Below are positions 23,438 to 34,444 of a DNA stretch of 64,000 nucleotides, piece after piece. The stretch is taken from NCBI RefSeq assembly GCF_026151205.1, contig NC_087076.1, positions 10,392,902 through 10,456,901 on the forward strand. Reading direction: 5' to 3'. This DNA comes from Bolinopsis microptera (Eukaryota > Ctenophora > Tentaculata > Lobata > Bolinopsidae). Each line of letters begins with the position of its first letter. Positions within the stretch are counted from its first letter, which is position 1. A model generated the notes under the pieces. The model did not search any database. It saw only the letters and a list, made by a program, of their open reading frames with translations, and had not been told where the DNA came from. The position numbers were made by a program, and so were the translations under genes.

Positions 23438-23690
23438 TACCTACAATTAGTAGATTTATATTTTTCGTTAGGATTTACAAGATAAGCCAGTTGTTAGTTC
23501 CCTTAACTCATACTTCATATATTTTGGCCCATAAATTGGTCAAGTTATTCTTGATCAATATCTTTGAACAAGACTAACTTTACATGAAAGGTAAATATAA
23601 TCTATACATTAGAGACCTTGAAAGAAATTAAGCGGCCAAATTTTGAATATACTTTAATATGGTTCAAAATTTTTGAATGGAGATAATACA

Positions 23691-23905
23691 AGTATATTAA
23701 AGTATATTAAAGTACATTAAAGTATATTAAAGTATATTAAAGTACATTAAAGTATATTAAAGTATATTAAAGTACATTAAAGTATATTAAAGTATATCCC
23801 CGGGTCAAAATTGAAAAAACCTACATTTTAATATACTTTAATATGATTCAACATTTTGAATGGAGATAATATAAGTATATTAAAGTATATTAAAGTATAT
23901 TTAAG
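23691..23905. repeat. 10-bp AT-rich satellite with 30-bp higher-order period
   Basis: From 23691 the decamer AGTATATTAA repeats without gaps. Every third unit is AGTACATTAA, giving a 30-bp higher-order repeat over at least three rounds to about 23800. A diverged block with the same units follows 23820-23905. The complementary form TTTAATATACT occurs at 22265, 23650, 23830 and 48370, always near the phrase AAAACCTACATTTTAA or similar, so this is the end of a dispersed foldback family. Confidence 0.8.
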
Positions 23906-24062
23906 TATTTAAATACCGAGGTGTGCCCGAGGTGTGCCCCAGGTGGTTCTGCCCGAGGTGTGCCCGAGGTTTGCTTTCTGCCCGAGATGTGCCCGAGATG
24001 TGCCCCAGGTGTGCCCGAGTTTGTGCCCGAGGTGTGCCCGAGGTGTGCCCGAGGTGTGCATC
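23906..24062. repeat. GC-rich minisatellite (CGAGGTGTGCCC)n
   Basis: About a dozen copies of a 12-bp unit around CGAGGTGTGCCC, directly adjoining the AT-rich decamer array. Some copies are interrupted (GAGGTTTGCTTTCTGCC). Short open frames across it are just repeat translation. Confidence 0.8.
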
Positions 24063-24901
24063 AGCAGATTACCGAGTTACCGTTTATTCATATCTTGAAG
24101 GCTTTATTACACTTGTCTAGCCTCCCACGCACGCTTCACTACATCAAAATATGACCCTAAACAGTTTAATCTGTTCAGGGTCAAGGTCAAATTTAAGAAT
24201 TGTGGTGTTCAGTAAAATCTGCATAGAGGCTCTGAATACATGTCATTAGCTTGGAATACTAATGCCATAACTACATTTACTAACGAGTAACGATCGTCTT
24301 ATTACCTCATACCTCATAAATCAGAACATATTTTGATGTAGTGTACCGCGTGTGAGGCTTATAGACTAGTGTAACAAAGCATTTAGGATGATGATCCTCG
24401 CTGACAATGTCAAATAAAGGTTAGATTTGGAATTGATACTTTTTTTGTTTGTTTGAAAACCAGTTTTTGCTGGTACCCATAAGGGCTTTGGAACCAATAT
24501 ATAATAAATTGTATGAATAAATCAAATCCCCGTGGGGCACGCGACATTCAAGATCTAGTTGCAAGCACATGTTATAAAACATTGTAAAATAGCCTCAAGA
24601 CCAGAACTGCATATTGCTTGGGCTTCCAGCCCAGTTTGCTCAACAGTTCGTGGCCTACTTACCTAACTTAAAACCTTAGTGCAATGCTTGCAACAACTAA
24701 AATCCTATTCTATAACTAAGTTACCCTATTACGTATAATCTAGAAGAGTGATGCAAAAAGTCAACTGATAACGCAACACAGTCTAATCATACTCTTATCA
24801 GTAGTTCCTCTAACCTCTGTTCTCAGTTATACAAAAAGTTTTAACTCCATGAAATTAACGTCACACACATACACAAATGCTTGACTTTCTCAAATAATTA
24901 G
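24063..24901. other. Spacer, nothing recognised
   Basis: No ORF or repeat that I can support downstream of the LINE ORF1-like gene. No ORF2 (endonuclease/RT) is found in this stretch. Confidence 0.4.
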
Positions 24902-25744
24902 TCACTCAGCGACACAAACTTTATTGTTTTTTATGTAATATTTCTTGCTCGGGTCCTTCTTGATTCCCTCTTTCATTTCCTGTACGAGCTTTTGGCGAGA
25001 GATTCGCTCATCCTGCGACCTGTCTGGAGATAAGTAGAGTTTGTTGTAGTTGAAATTGTAGTCTGCCACATCAACCGATTTCAAGACTTTTGCTCTGCTC
25101 AGAAATTCACGTACAATTTCAGGATCTCGCAAAGTAACTTTTATCGGCCGTGATCGAGGGCTGTCAGACTTCTTTACTCCCACTCTCTCAATGTTTGTTA
25201 TAGTCGGCCTTCCAATGAAATTCATAAAACCCCAAATATCACCCACGAGATCCCGTTCGTTCATTTCTTGCTCTTCACATTCGAGCTGTTCTGGGGCCCC
25301 GAAGATGATAAAGTTTTTCGACCGATCATCTTCTGTAATCGCCGATTTCACAGCCATTTTGATTTTAGCTGGAGAGATATCAGAAGCTACGCTGTTATTC
25401 TTCACAACATCTGTAAACAGTTTCATTTCTGTTTTCACTGTCTCCTTCACTGAAGCTAGTTTACCAGATTTGCATTGGATGAGCTCGTTCTGAGTTTTTA
25501 TCTGTTCTGATTTCTGTTGGTCAAGCGTCTCTGCTGCTGATCTCAAAACATTTCTCGATTTACATATCATAGACCCCATCTTCAAAACTATTTCGGTTAT
25601 TACATCCTTTGTAACGCCTTTTGGCTTGAACAAGTCATGAGTGAGGTCCTCTAGTTTCCTGCAATTAAGATTCGCTAAAACCGAGTCTGATAAGTCCTCA
25701 ATCTGTTTCTCCAGTTCGTGAAGTGTACTGACCGAAAATTCCAT
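24902..25744 (-). mobile_element. LINE ORF1-like RNA-binding protein, stand-alone
   Basis: A 280-residue frame from the ATG at 25744. The N-terminal half is coiled coil (TLHELEKQIEDLSDSVLANL and following). The C-terminal half has an RRM-like segment (DRSKNFIIFGAPEQ, then FIGRPTITNIERVGVKKSD) and a CTD-like block (RPIKVTLRDPEIVREFLSRA, KLYLSPDRSQDERISRQKLV). This is the coiled coil-RRM-CTD order of LINE ORF1 proteins, which bind element RNA as trimers. No ORF2 flanks it, so it is either a truncated LINE copy or a domesticated gene. The frame is intact. A decayed relative lies at 43540-44371. Confidence 0.65.
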
Positions 25745-25841
25745 ATTGTGTATACTTCGTGTATAGCAAAGCTGCACAGTAAAAGGCAGTGCAATTACCT
25801 ATTTACTGATAAGAGACAACTGATATCAACTCACAAGCGAA

Positions 25842-25965
25842 AAGATTGATTGCACACTGAAAGATTGATTGCACACTGTGATTGATTGCACACTGTGATT
25901 GATTGCACACTGAGATTGATTGCACACTGAGATTGATTGCACACTGGATTGATTGCACACTGATA
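25842..25965. repeat. Minisatellite (GATTGATTGCACACTG)n
   Basis: Seven copies of a 16-19 bp unit GATTGATTGCACACTG with one to three variable bases between units. It lies just upstream of the ORF1-like start codon. Confidence 0.85.
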
Positions 25966-26494
25966 CTGAAATTAATGTAACTTACATAATAATAGAAAGT
26001 TTATCAGTTCGTTTCAAATCCAATTCTGACATATTTGTTTGTATGTGACTGCAAGAGTGCAAGTTTTATGTGCGTGCATGTGAAGTTATGCATTCCATAA
26101 ATTAAACATTAAAAACCGCAGAAATATCTTTGAATCAAAATGTAGCCATTTTGTTTATAACGGATACTGTTTGTCTTATTATTCCAGTCCATAATGTTGG
26201 GGACCGATTACTTTTAGTTGTCTTTCTGCATGCATAAGTCTCGTTAAGTCCGGTTGTCCGGGATGGAACGACGTGACCCTTATGAAAGAAAATAACTTTC
26301 TAACTTTATTTCTGAAACTAGATCATATGAAAACAAATTGTATTGGCAAGATATTAAATACTGTCTCGTACTTTTGTAAATTCTTGTTTTTTAATCGGAA
26401 GACAGAAACTTTGTGTGATGAATATCCAGAAGAGATAAGAACATAATCCAAAAAAATCAACGATACAAAAAACTATTTCTTCGTAGTTTTAAAA

Positions 26495-28833
26495 CTAATG
26501 CCGCACAACATGCATATAATCTTTCATTTTATCTAACAGATCTAACATGTCACCATAGAATTCTGTTTGTAATGTCTCAACCCCTCTTGGGTATAAAATA
26601 ACAGAGCAGTGAACACGTGCTCTTGATATCACCAAATATAGATTAGTCAGATCTAATTTACTGAAACTTCTCATTTCGTGTATTAAAACCACTGCTGGCC
26701 ACTCAGCAGAGTAGCTGTATTTAATGCTACACGGTGAAATCTTGCGTCTTTCATTACTGTAAGGAGATCGCTTATTAACAGTTTCTTCAATTAATGTTTT
26801 CACATCATTGTAAGGAGTGCTATAATAAATTATACCTATATTAGAATTATTTAATCCTTCTAATTTGTCTAATTCTTCATTCAATATCATGCCAATAATT
26901 TCTACGTTAAAATTATCTAAAACATGCAAAACAGCCTTTGGTCCATGTATGAAATGTCCAGGTTTTTGTAGCGGTAAAATCATATCTACAATATCCATTC
27001 TACTTGAAAACAATGTAATGAATCGATCTCTTATCACAGATAAGATATTAGATATATCAAACGTATTTCTCAGATTCATTGATAATGCAGCCTTCTGATT
27101 TATCTGTAATTTTTCAGAGATAACCATGGCTAAGTTCATAATATCTCGTGTGTCCACAAAGCCGGAAGCCTGAACCATATCACAAGCTATCCAAACATTA
27201 CAATTCTCTGATAATCCTGTCAGCGTTTCCATCAAAACATCACATTCCTCCGATGTACTATAATATAACACTCTCTGTATGTCGTCTATCAACAAATTAA
27301 AACCTCTAACTGAACTGACCATGCATGTAAACTGTGTGATGTTGAGATAACCTGTTATCATCACTATGACCACCCTACATACACTCTGTGATATGAGATA
27401 AGAAACTTCAGTTGTGGTGTGATTATCTTTATCTGTCATTATCTCTTCGTATTTAACACCAGCTTTGACTAAAGCATGTTCGTAGATCCATGAGTTGTTT
27501 CCTTTTCCAGTAACCCCGAATAAAACAACTTTATTTTCCTTGTTAGATTGTATGAGCTGTATCATTTTACCGCTTAAGATAACAGTTTTTCCCACCCCTG
27601 CGGGTCCGTTGATCCACAAGAGGTTCTCGTTAGAATGAAACACCTTGTTTTGTTCTGTTGTAAGGTTTTGAACTCCAAGATAGTTTTTGATAACATTTGG
27701 AGCCTTAACAACTCCTGGATTTTTTGCACGTTTCTTCCCTCCCCTCGATTCAAAAGTGATGAGTCCCTCCTTAAGACGCCTATCAATGTTTGTTATGCAC
27801 CTGGCCAAACTACATCTCGATTGATCGCAGTTATTCTTGTCAGTAGCCCAGATAGCCAGCAACATATTTCTAACTTTTTGATGATTATCTGGCACGGAGC
27901 CAACAGGATTTTTGCTGGACATGGCTGTGCTTCTTGTTGGTCCACCCTGCGCTTTTTTGGCTGATTTTATAGCATTTGTTACGTTGTAACTCCACCAGAC
28001 ACTGAAATTAGATATGTCCCTATCTGAGCTGTTATCTGAGATGTTATCTGTACTATCACTGCCACCCAACAAACAGCCTATAAATCTGGAAAAACAATTT
28101 GGTTGAACCGATGTTTCGGTAGGTCTTGATCCCCAGAAGTTATCGTGCATGTAATTGTGACCCTGAATGTCTTCTTTAAAGATAATAGTAGATATTTCAC
28201 AATCAGTTAGATGTAATTCCGTCTTCTTGATACACTGGAATTGTCCTTTAAAATGTTTACTGAAGTTAGGATACGCTGTGAACTGCAAAATGGTTGCGTA
28301 CTCATCAATAGATTTTACCAGAGAAGCTATCTTATTTCTCTGCTCCAGTGACTTTCGAAACGTGCCAACCAATGCTCGGAACTGTTTGTCACACGCAGCT
28401 TTATCAATCACTTCCAGTTTAGGGTCAACATGTGACATGTTTTTCACTTCGATGACTACACAAAAATCCTCACCAAGAATAACGAAATCACTCTCGCCTT
28501 CCCTGTTGCATGGATTCTTGCACCCTCTGCACTTATTTTTGTCCCAAATTTGACCTCCATCACACAAACGATACTGATGGTGCGTGAACTCAAAATTATG
28601 GAGAACGATAACATTTCCATTGACTGTTTCCAAAGCCCTATAAGCCACAACTTCTGCTGCATAATCAGACTGACGTTGTAGTTCGTCTCTGAAGCTAGGA
28701 CCACACCCCAGTTGGTCCTAGTCAGGATATATGTCGATATATGTTTGATCGGGTGCTGGGGGAGCATTATGGGTTTGTTAGTGGAGCAGTATTTGTCGAA
28801 CATTTCTCCTCCATTCTTCAGGTAGTTGTCCAT
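26495..28833 (-). CDS. NERD-like nuclease plus SF1 helicase/ATPase fusion, intronless (one apparent missing base)
   Basis: The long frame (717 codons to the stop at 26495) has no ATG at its start. A second frame begins with ATG at 28833 and overlaps it near 28693-28721. One extra G in the GGGG run there joins them (MDNYLKNGGEMF... into FRDELQRQSDYAAEVVAYR). N-terminal features resemble a PD-(D/E)XK/NERD nuclease: AAEVVAYRALE, ESDFVIL (about residue 53 of the long frame) and CVVIEVKN (about 68). The C-terminal half is a P-loop helicase: Walker A INGPAGVGKTVIL (about 350), Walker B-like NLLIDDIQ (about 453; DD in place of the usual DE), CDMVQ, SMNLRNT, AEWPAVVLI (motif V-like) and YLVISRARVHCSV (motif VI). 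Residues 190-340 are Ser-rich linker and Cys/His-containing. Such fusions are common in prokaryotes and in some invertebrate families. Role unknown; nucleic-acid processing or defence is plausible. Confidence 0.65.
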
Positions 28834-30180
28834 CGTTCTATAAAAATGGTAAAATCAGTCGTCACGGTGAATCGATTGACTGCATTTTCCGGAACTTTCA
28901 ATCGACGGCACAAAGGTACGTTTCGCCACTGCCTCAAAGCCGTAAAATATTACAAATAGCCCTGAAATGCAAGTAAGAACATCGAGCTTTAAACAAGAGT
29001 GTAGAATGATGTTTTGAGAAAGGAAAATGTGTTTACTGAATTACAAGGTAACCTAATTTGTTATAAATTTTATAAATGAATTATATAAATGAATCATTGA
29101 GAACATCGAGTGTAACATCAAACTTTGGAGTGATCCACACATTCCTCAGTTATTAGTTGAGACTTATAGATCAATAGATGTAAATTCCATGTGAATTTAC
29201 ATTCTGCTATATTGTTTACGCTTTTATATGTGATCGAACGGTCCAGTGGCGTAACGACCGCCCCTGATACCCCGCTATGCATGGGAGTGGGGATTTTTCC
29301 GAATGTTAGGTATGCTTTTTTAAATATCCGATTTGTGTATTATCCCAATTCCCATTCACTTGAAAGTTCGGTTGACGCGAAAAACAATTATTGCAAAATT
29401 ACTGCCAAGGGGTGAGAAAAAGGAAAAGCCTGACTTTTTAAGATTAGAAATATTTTAGGTGGACGGCAATAAGATTTGCCGAGGTTGTTTGTGTTTGTGC
29501 ATGTTTTATCTAGTCGTAGTTTTTGTTCCAATATTCCTTTTAACTCGTTGTCTTTTAACTAAATTCCAAAGTACCAGCAGCTAGATAGATAAGTCCTTAT
29601 TCTTGAGTTGCCAACTTTTATTAAACTATAGAAAGTCGCATCATTCAGAATGTTCGAGTGTTTGTCGATACGATAATACATAAGTTTTTATCCTGTACGT
29701 GGGCGACGTGCGTTATTAAACAGTGTTTAGTAGTGAGAGCCGTTTACTTTTGCAATGTTTACATTGTAAAATGTTTACCTTACAATGTTTAGCTTGCGAT
29801 CCCGTCAACGCTTATGTCAACTTTTTGATAGTTTGTAATGTAGTTTGCTGGGTATCCATTTGAATTCTGTTTGGCTAAGGTTTAGTTTAAGTGTTCACTG
29901 TTTGTTCAAATAGCTCATCTGTGCAGGTCCATTGAATCACAGGTTTATTGCAACGGCTCAATTCTTCAGAATTTGCCTATTTGAGGTTATGATAAAGTCT
30001 GAGTCAGTGACAACATTTCTCACAGCCGTCTGAATGGAAGTTTTATTGATTCGATTAAGAAAGCCAAGTATACTCGAACAACTCTTATCTTGCTGCATTA
30101 TCTTAAATGGATTGCCATTTTGTGAGAATTTTGAATCATTGATAATTTCATAGTCGTTTTATGGACCACAATGGAGCCTT
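28834..30180. other. Spacer, nothing recognised
   Basis: AT-rich. No ORF with protein-like composition and no repeat clearly delimited. Probably includes the promoter of the nuclease-helicase gene. Confidence 0.35.
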
Positions 30181-31720
30181 GGGTCCGTTGATAAGTTGGT
30201 ATCATATTAGAGATTACTTGTTAGTTGTTAGAGCGGCCTAATTCTTCTCTAAAAAATTAGAGCGGCCTAATTCTTTACGTAGAAAAGAGGGAGTGCCGGT
30301 TTGAGATTCGCCGCATTCTAAAGAAGAAGCGTATCATATTTATCTACAATTCTATGTTCAATTTTAATGTTCACCACCTTACACACAATCTAAACGTACA
30401 GACAGTGATTTAATCTGATTTAACGTCACATTTCCAAGAAGCACCTTATCATATTTATCTCGGATGTTTAACTGAAATTCTAGACTAACTCAAACTGGGT
30501 TATAATAGCCTGGGGTCCCCAGGTAAACTCGGTTATAACTCTCCAATTTGGTTTAAGTTTGAATACTCATGATTTTCAGTTTCTCGGGGTGCGGTTATTT
30601 AAATCCTAATTACAATTGCTCCCTCAAATTAATCCTTAAAATTTTGATAGACGATAACGCTAACCTAATCGTTGCAGGTCGATGCAGGTCCTCAAATTTA
30701 CTTTTTAATCTAGTTTACTTTATTAAAATCTAGCATCACGAAGATAGGTTATCAGTTATCACAGCTGCACTGTGTACCACATTGTCTTACATCACATATC
30801 AACTCGATTACTAGGGAGACTTTTAACATATTCGCACCTGACATGTTTCTGAGTTGTATTTATTTATGTGAGGGTAGCTGACTAGCTAACTTTTTCTTGT
30901 TCCTCCACGGGCTGATCCAGCGAGGTTTTGTAGATCATGCGTATACTTTGGTCTCGTTAACTGGTTAAGTACTTTCATTATGTCAAACCAAATTAGAGAG
31001 TTATAACTCAGTTTACCTGGGGTCCCCAGGTAAACTGGGTATAACTCTCTAATTTGGTTTAAGTTTGAATGCTCATGATTTTCAGTTTCTCGGGGTGCGG
31101 TGATTGATATCCGGTTGTATCCGGTCCAGCAGCCGAAACCCCAGACCGGTCGCGGTCGGTTCCTAGTCCAAGTTTACCGTATATTATTGTGCTAGGATAG
31201 TTGAACAAGGAGGGGTGGGTACTTACTACTTATGAGTAAAGATTTAAATTCTTAAGCTAACTTAAGGCAGTGTCTTCTTTGTTTGTTGGAGCCTAATTGG
31301 GTCCGTTGATAAGTTGGTATCATATATTAGAGATTACTTGTTAGAGCGGCCTAATTCTTAGTCTTTACGTAGAAAAGAGGGAGTGCCTGTTTGAGATGCA
31401 GGTCCTCAAATTTACTTTTTAATCTAGTTTACTTTATTAAAATCTAGCATCACGTAGGTAGGTTATCAGTTATCACAGCTGCACTGTGTACCACATTGTC
31501 TTACATCACATATCAACTCGATTACTAGGGAGACTTTTAACAGATTCGCACCTGACACGTTCGTATTTACAGATCATGTTTCTGAGTTTTATTTATTTAG
31601 GTGAGGGTAGCTGACTAGCTGACTTTCTCTTGTTCCTGCACGGGCTGATCCAGCCAGGATTTGTAGATCATGCGTATACTTGGGTAGTGCGTATCGTTAA
31701 CTACTTTCATTATGTCAGTC
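30181..31720. repeat. Segmental tandem duplication with internal 375-bp difference
   Basis: Segment 30181-30990 recurs at 31299-31720. Shared landmarks, in order, are GGGTCCGTTGATAAGTTGG, AGAGCGGCCTAATTCTT, GCAGGTCCTCAAATTTAC and GGGCTGATCCAGC. The second copy lacks about 375 bp (30309-30683 of the first). That extra segment carries a palindrome-bearing piece (CCTGGGGTCCCCAGG) which is itself repeated at 31008-31035. The phrase at 31108-31240 (GCCGAAACCCCAGACCGGTC) recurs at 36840-36960. This is a patchwork of dispersed repeats, not coding. Confidence 0.7.
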
Positions 31721-31863
31721 TAAACAACTTACGTCTTAGGTAGTAGGTACCTACCTTGTATTCCATGATATATTCATGATATGGTGCAGTTATTCTTAAC
31801 TTTATTCTTGTTTCAATCTCGTGAACAAAATATGAAAGCTCTCGTCTGAAATTGTGATCTTAA

Positions 31864-33223
31864 GGGGGGGGGGCCAATGGGTATTTTTTTTGTGAAACTT
31901 GATTTCGAGATAGCAATTGACCAACAAAGTAAGACCAGTGACCGAACTTTTGAGGGGGTCCCGGACCCCAACCGCCAAACGGTGCGCGCATGGCAGCCAC
32001 GCCCATATTTGGTCCAAATTAGGCCCAATTTAGCCAAATACCCTGAACATGCCCAAAACCAAGATTTATGGTGCTCTACTTGTAGCTAGTGGTCTCCTGA
32101 ACTCGTATATGAAATTTCATCAAGATTGAACAAAAAATGACTGAGTTATGAGCCAAAAACCATATGCCCATATTTGGGCATACGCACCAAATTTGGTAGA
32201 TTTCGTCCCATAAATTGGTCAAATATCAATATTTTTGAATGAAACTTACTTTATATGAAAGGTAAGCCTAAACTACATATTATCTGTAAGTTATAGCTTT
32301 ATATCTGTTTAAATGTGGATACTAAGGCGAAAAAACCACAAAAAATGAACTAAATTGCCCATATCTCGGTTCGCGATATTTGCGGAATTGATCTCATTAA
32401 AATTGTAACAACTCAATCAGTTTTCAAAATTTTTGCATGAAATTTTCGGAATCGACTCGAAATCGCATTTCCACCTTATTTTAAATACGGATTTTTGATT
32501 TAGGCCTCCAAAAAAATTTGGCGGCCAAATTCCAAAATTATCTCACAAAAATTCAGAATTTGGCCGCCAAATTTTTTTGGAGGCCTAAATCAAAAATCCG
32601 TATTTAAAATAAGGTGGAAATGCGATTTCGAGTCGATTCCGAAAATTTCATGCAAAAATTTTGAAAACTGATTGAGTTGTTACAATTTTAATGAGATCAA
32701 TTCCGCAAATATCGCGAACCGAGATATGGGCAATTTAGTTCTTTTTTGTGGTTTTTTCGCCTTAGTATCCACATTTAAACAGATATAAAGCTATAACTTA
32801 CAGATAATATGTAGTTTAGGCTTACCTTTCATATAAAGTAAGTTTCATTCAAAAATATTGATATTTGACCAATTTATGGGCCGAAATATACCAAATTTGG
32901 TGCGTATGCCCAAATATGGGCATATGGTTTTTGGCTCATAACTCAGTCATTTTTCGTCCAATCTTGATGAAATTTCATATACGAGTTCAGGAGACCACTA
33001 GCTACAAGTAGAGCACCATAAACCTTGGTTTTGGGCATGTTCAGGGTATTTGGCTAAATTGGGCCTAATTTGGACCAAATATAGGCGTGGCTGCCCTGCG
33101 CGCACCGTTTGGCGGTTGGGGTCCGGGACCCCCTCAAAAGTTCGGTCACTGGTCTTAGTTTGTTGGTCAACTACTATCTCGAAATCAAGTTTCACAAAAA
33201 AATATCCATTGGCCCCCCCCCCC
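31864..33223. mobile_element. 1.36-kb near-perfect palindrome (foldback element) at a TTAA site
   Basis: The entire segment is an inverted repeat: two arms of about 680 bp that meet near 32545 (GAATTTGGCCGCCAAATT and its complement) with a spacer of roughly 25 bp. The arms differ at only scattered positions. The termini are G-runs followed by CCAATGG, and TTAA flanks both ends (31860-31863, 33224-33227), as in piggyBac-type insertions. No transposase is encoded; short ORFs in both arms are mirror images. A one-arm degenerate relative lies at 35640-35930, and another fragment at about 23525-23625. The transcript would be a very long hairpin. Confidence 0.8.
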
Positions 33224-33227
33224 TTAA

Positions 33228-33742
33228 CAATTTTTCAAATATATACGTCTGGCAAGACAGCTCTAGATAGCTTATTATTGACCTCTCACTTTTGATATAA
33301 TGCCCCATCCGGCCATCCTATCCCTTAATACCCGAATAAGTATTTGTATAACATACATACTACCTAATCATTGTATCACCTCACACTTATCGCCATGTTA
33401 ATTTGATTACGATCGAAGATTTTAACATACGACACGTACGTCCTTTCGTTTACTGGTCATTCTTCTGATCGTCGTCGTATTTATCTGAGGGTCACACATA
33501 TCTTAATATTCACTTTCTTGACAGTTGCATCTACTATATTCGTTGGGGTGTAGCTAGTTGTTTTTTTCCAAATATATATTTGGTGCCTATAACCATAAAA
33601 TATCGAAAGTTGATACGCACTTTGCTGTTACATGAACCTTGTTAAATTGTTTCCTTCTTCCATGGTTTGATCGATATAAACGGTATGAACATTTAATAAT
33701 AATGCTGAATTTCTTTTAGACTGACTTCAAATCCTACAGATC
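33228..33742. other. Spacer upstream of GST, probable promoter
   Basis: No ORF or repeat supported. It lies directly upstream of the intronless GST, whose ATG is preceded by a pyrimidine-rich AG (TTTCTTTTAG) at about 33719, so a 5'-UTR exon could splice in here. Confidence 0.35.
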
Positions 33743-34444
33743 ATGACAATAACTCTCACGTATTGGTCTGTTAGAGGCCTGGCTGAACCTATCAGACACA
33801 TCCTGCGATACCAAGACGAGCCCTGGGAGGAGAACACCCTACAAATAAGTAACGAGGGGTTTGGGGACTGGATGAAAATGAGAGATGCGGATGATATGCC
33901 TTTTGGAAACCTGCCTTTCATTGAGGATGACGGCAAGAAAGTAACTCAGAGCATAACTATCATGAGGTATCTCGGAAGGAAGTTTGGTATGTTTCCAACT
34001 GACCCGGATGACATTGTCCTTGCTGAGATAGTTGAACAGGAGCTATTCGACCTGCGTAACAAGATGAGCAGCGCTTGTTACAACCCTTACAATGCTTTTG
34101 GCCCTTTCCCCGGTTCAGAAATAGGCAAGTTCGACCACGAGTTCCTGAAGGGTCGATTTGCTCAGCGAGTCAGCGAGAGGGTTCCCAAGTTTAATAAGAT
34201 CCTGACCAAGCCCTTCTTGCTCGGAGACAAACCTTGTTATGTGGACTTTCTCTTGTACGAGTTTCTCGATCATCTGAAGAGTTTCGTGCCCCATACATTT
34301 GAAGGAAATGATAACGTGCTCGCCTTTATGAAGAGGTTTGAGGAACTGCCAAATCTGAAGGAATGGTTTGAAAGTGAAAAGTACAAAGAAGGGAACTACA
34401 TTAACGCTCCCATGGCAGCCTGGCATGGCGGAAAGAAAGAATGA
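33743..34444 (+). CDS. Glutathione S-transferase, Mu class, intronless
   Basis: A 233-residue protein from ATG to TGA. The N-terminal thioredoxin-like domain has LTYWSVRGLAEPIRHILRY with the catalytic Tyr at position 7, then NLPFIEDDGKKVTQS (the glutathione-binding cis-Pro and QS). The C-terminal helical domain includes MSSACYNPYN, FLLGDKPCYVDFLLYEFLD and the Mu-type ending PMAAWHGG. It conjugates glutathione to electrophiles in the cytosol. Length is slightly above the usual 218, with extra residues in the ALFDL-GPFPGSEIGK region. Lack of introns suggests either retroposition or intron loss. It sits within the proposed ACY1 first intron on the same strand. Confidence 0.93.
   Translation: MTITLTYWSVRGLAEPIRHILRYQDEPWEENTLQISNEGFGDWMKMRDADDMPFGNLPFIEDDGKKVTQSITIMRYLGRKFGMFPTDPDDIVLAEIVEQELFDLRNKMSSACYNPYNAFGPFPGSEIGKFDHEFLKGRFAQRVSERVPKFNKILTKPFLLGDKPCYVDFLLYEFLDHLKSFVPHTFEGNDNVLAFMKRFEELPNLKEWFESEKYKEGNYINAPMAAWHGGKKE

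Noticed and set aside
31813-33295. Paired ORFs of 65-81 codons with matching protein text
   Set aside because: They are mirror images within the two arms of the palindromic element and have no family resemblance.
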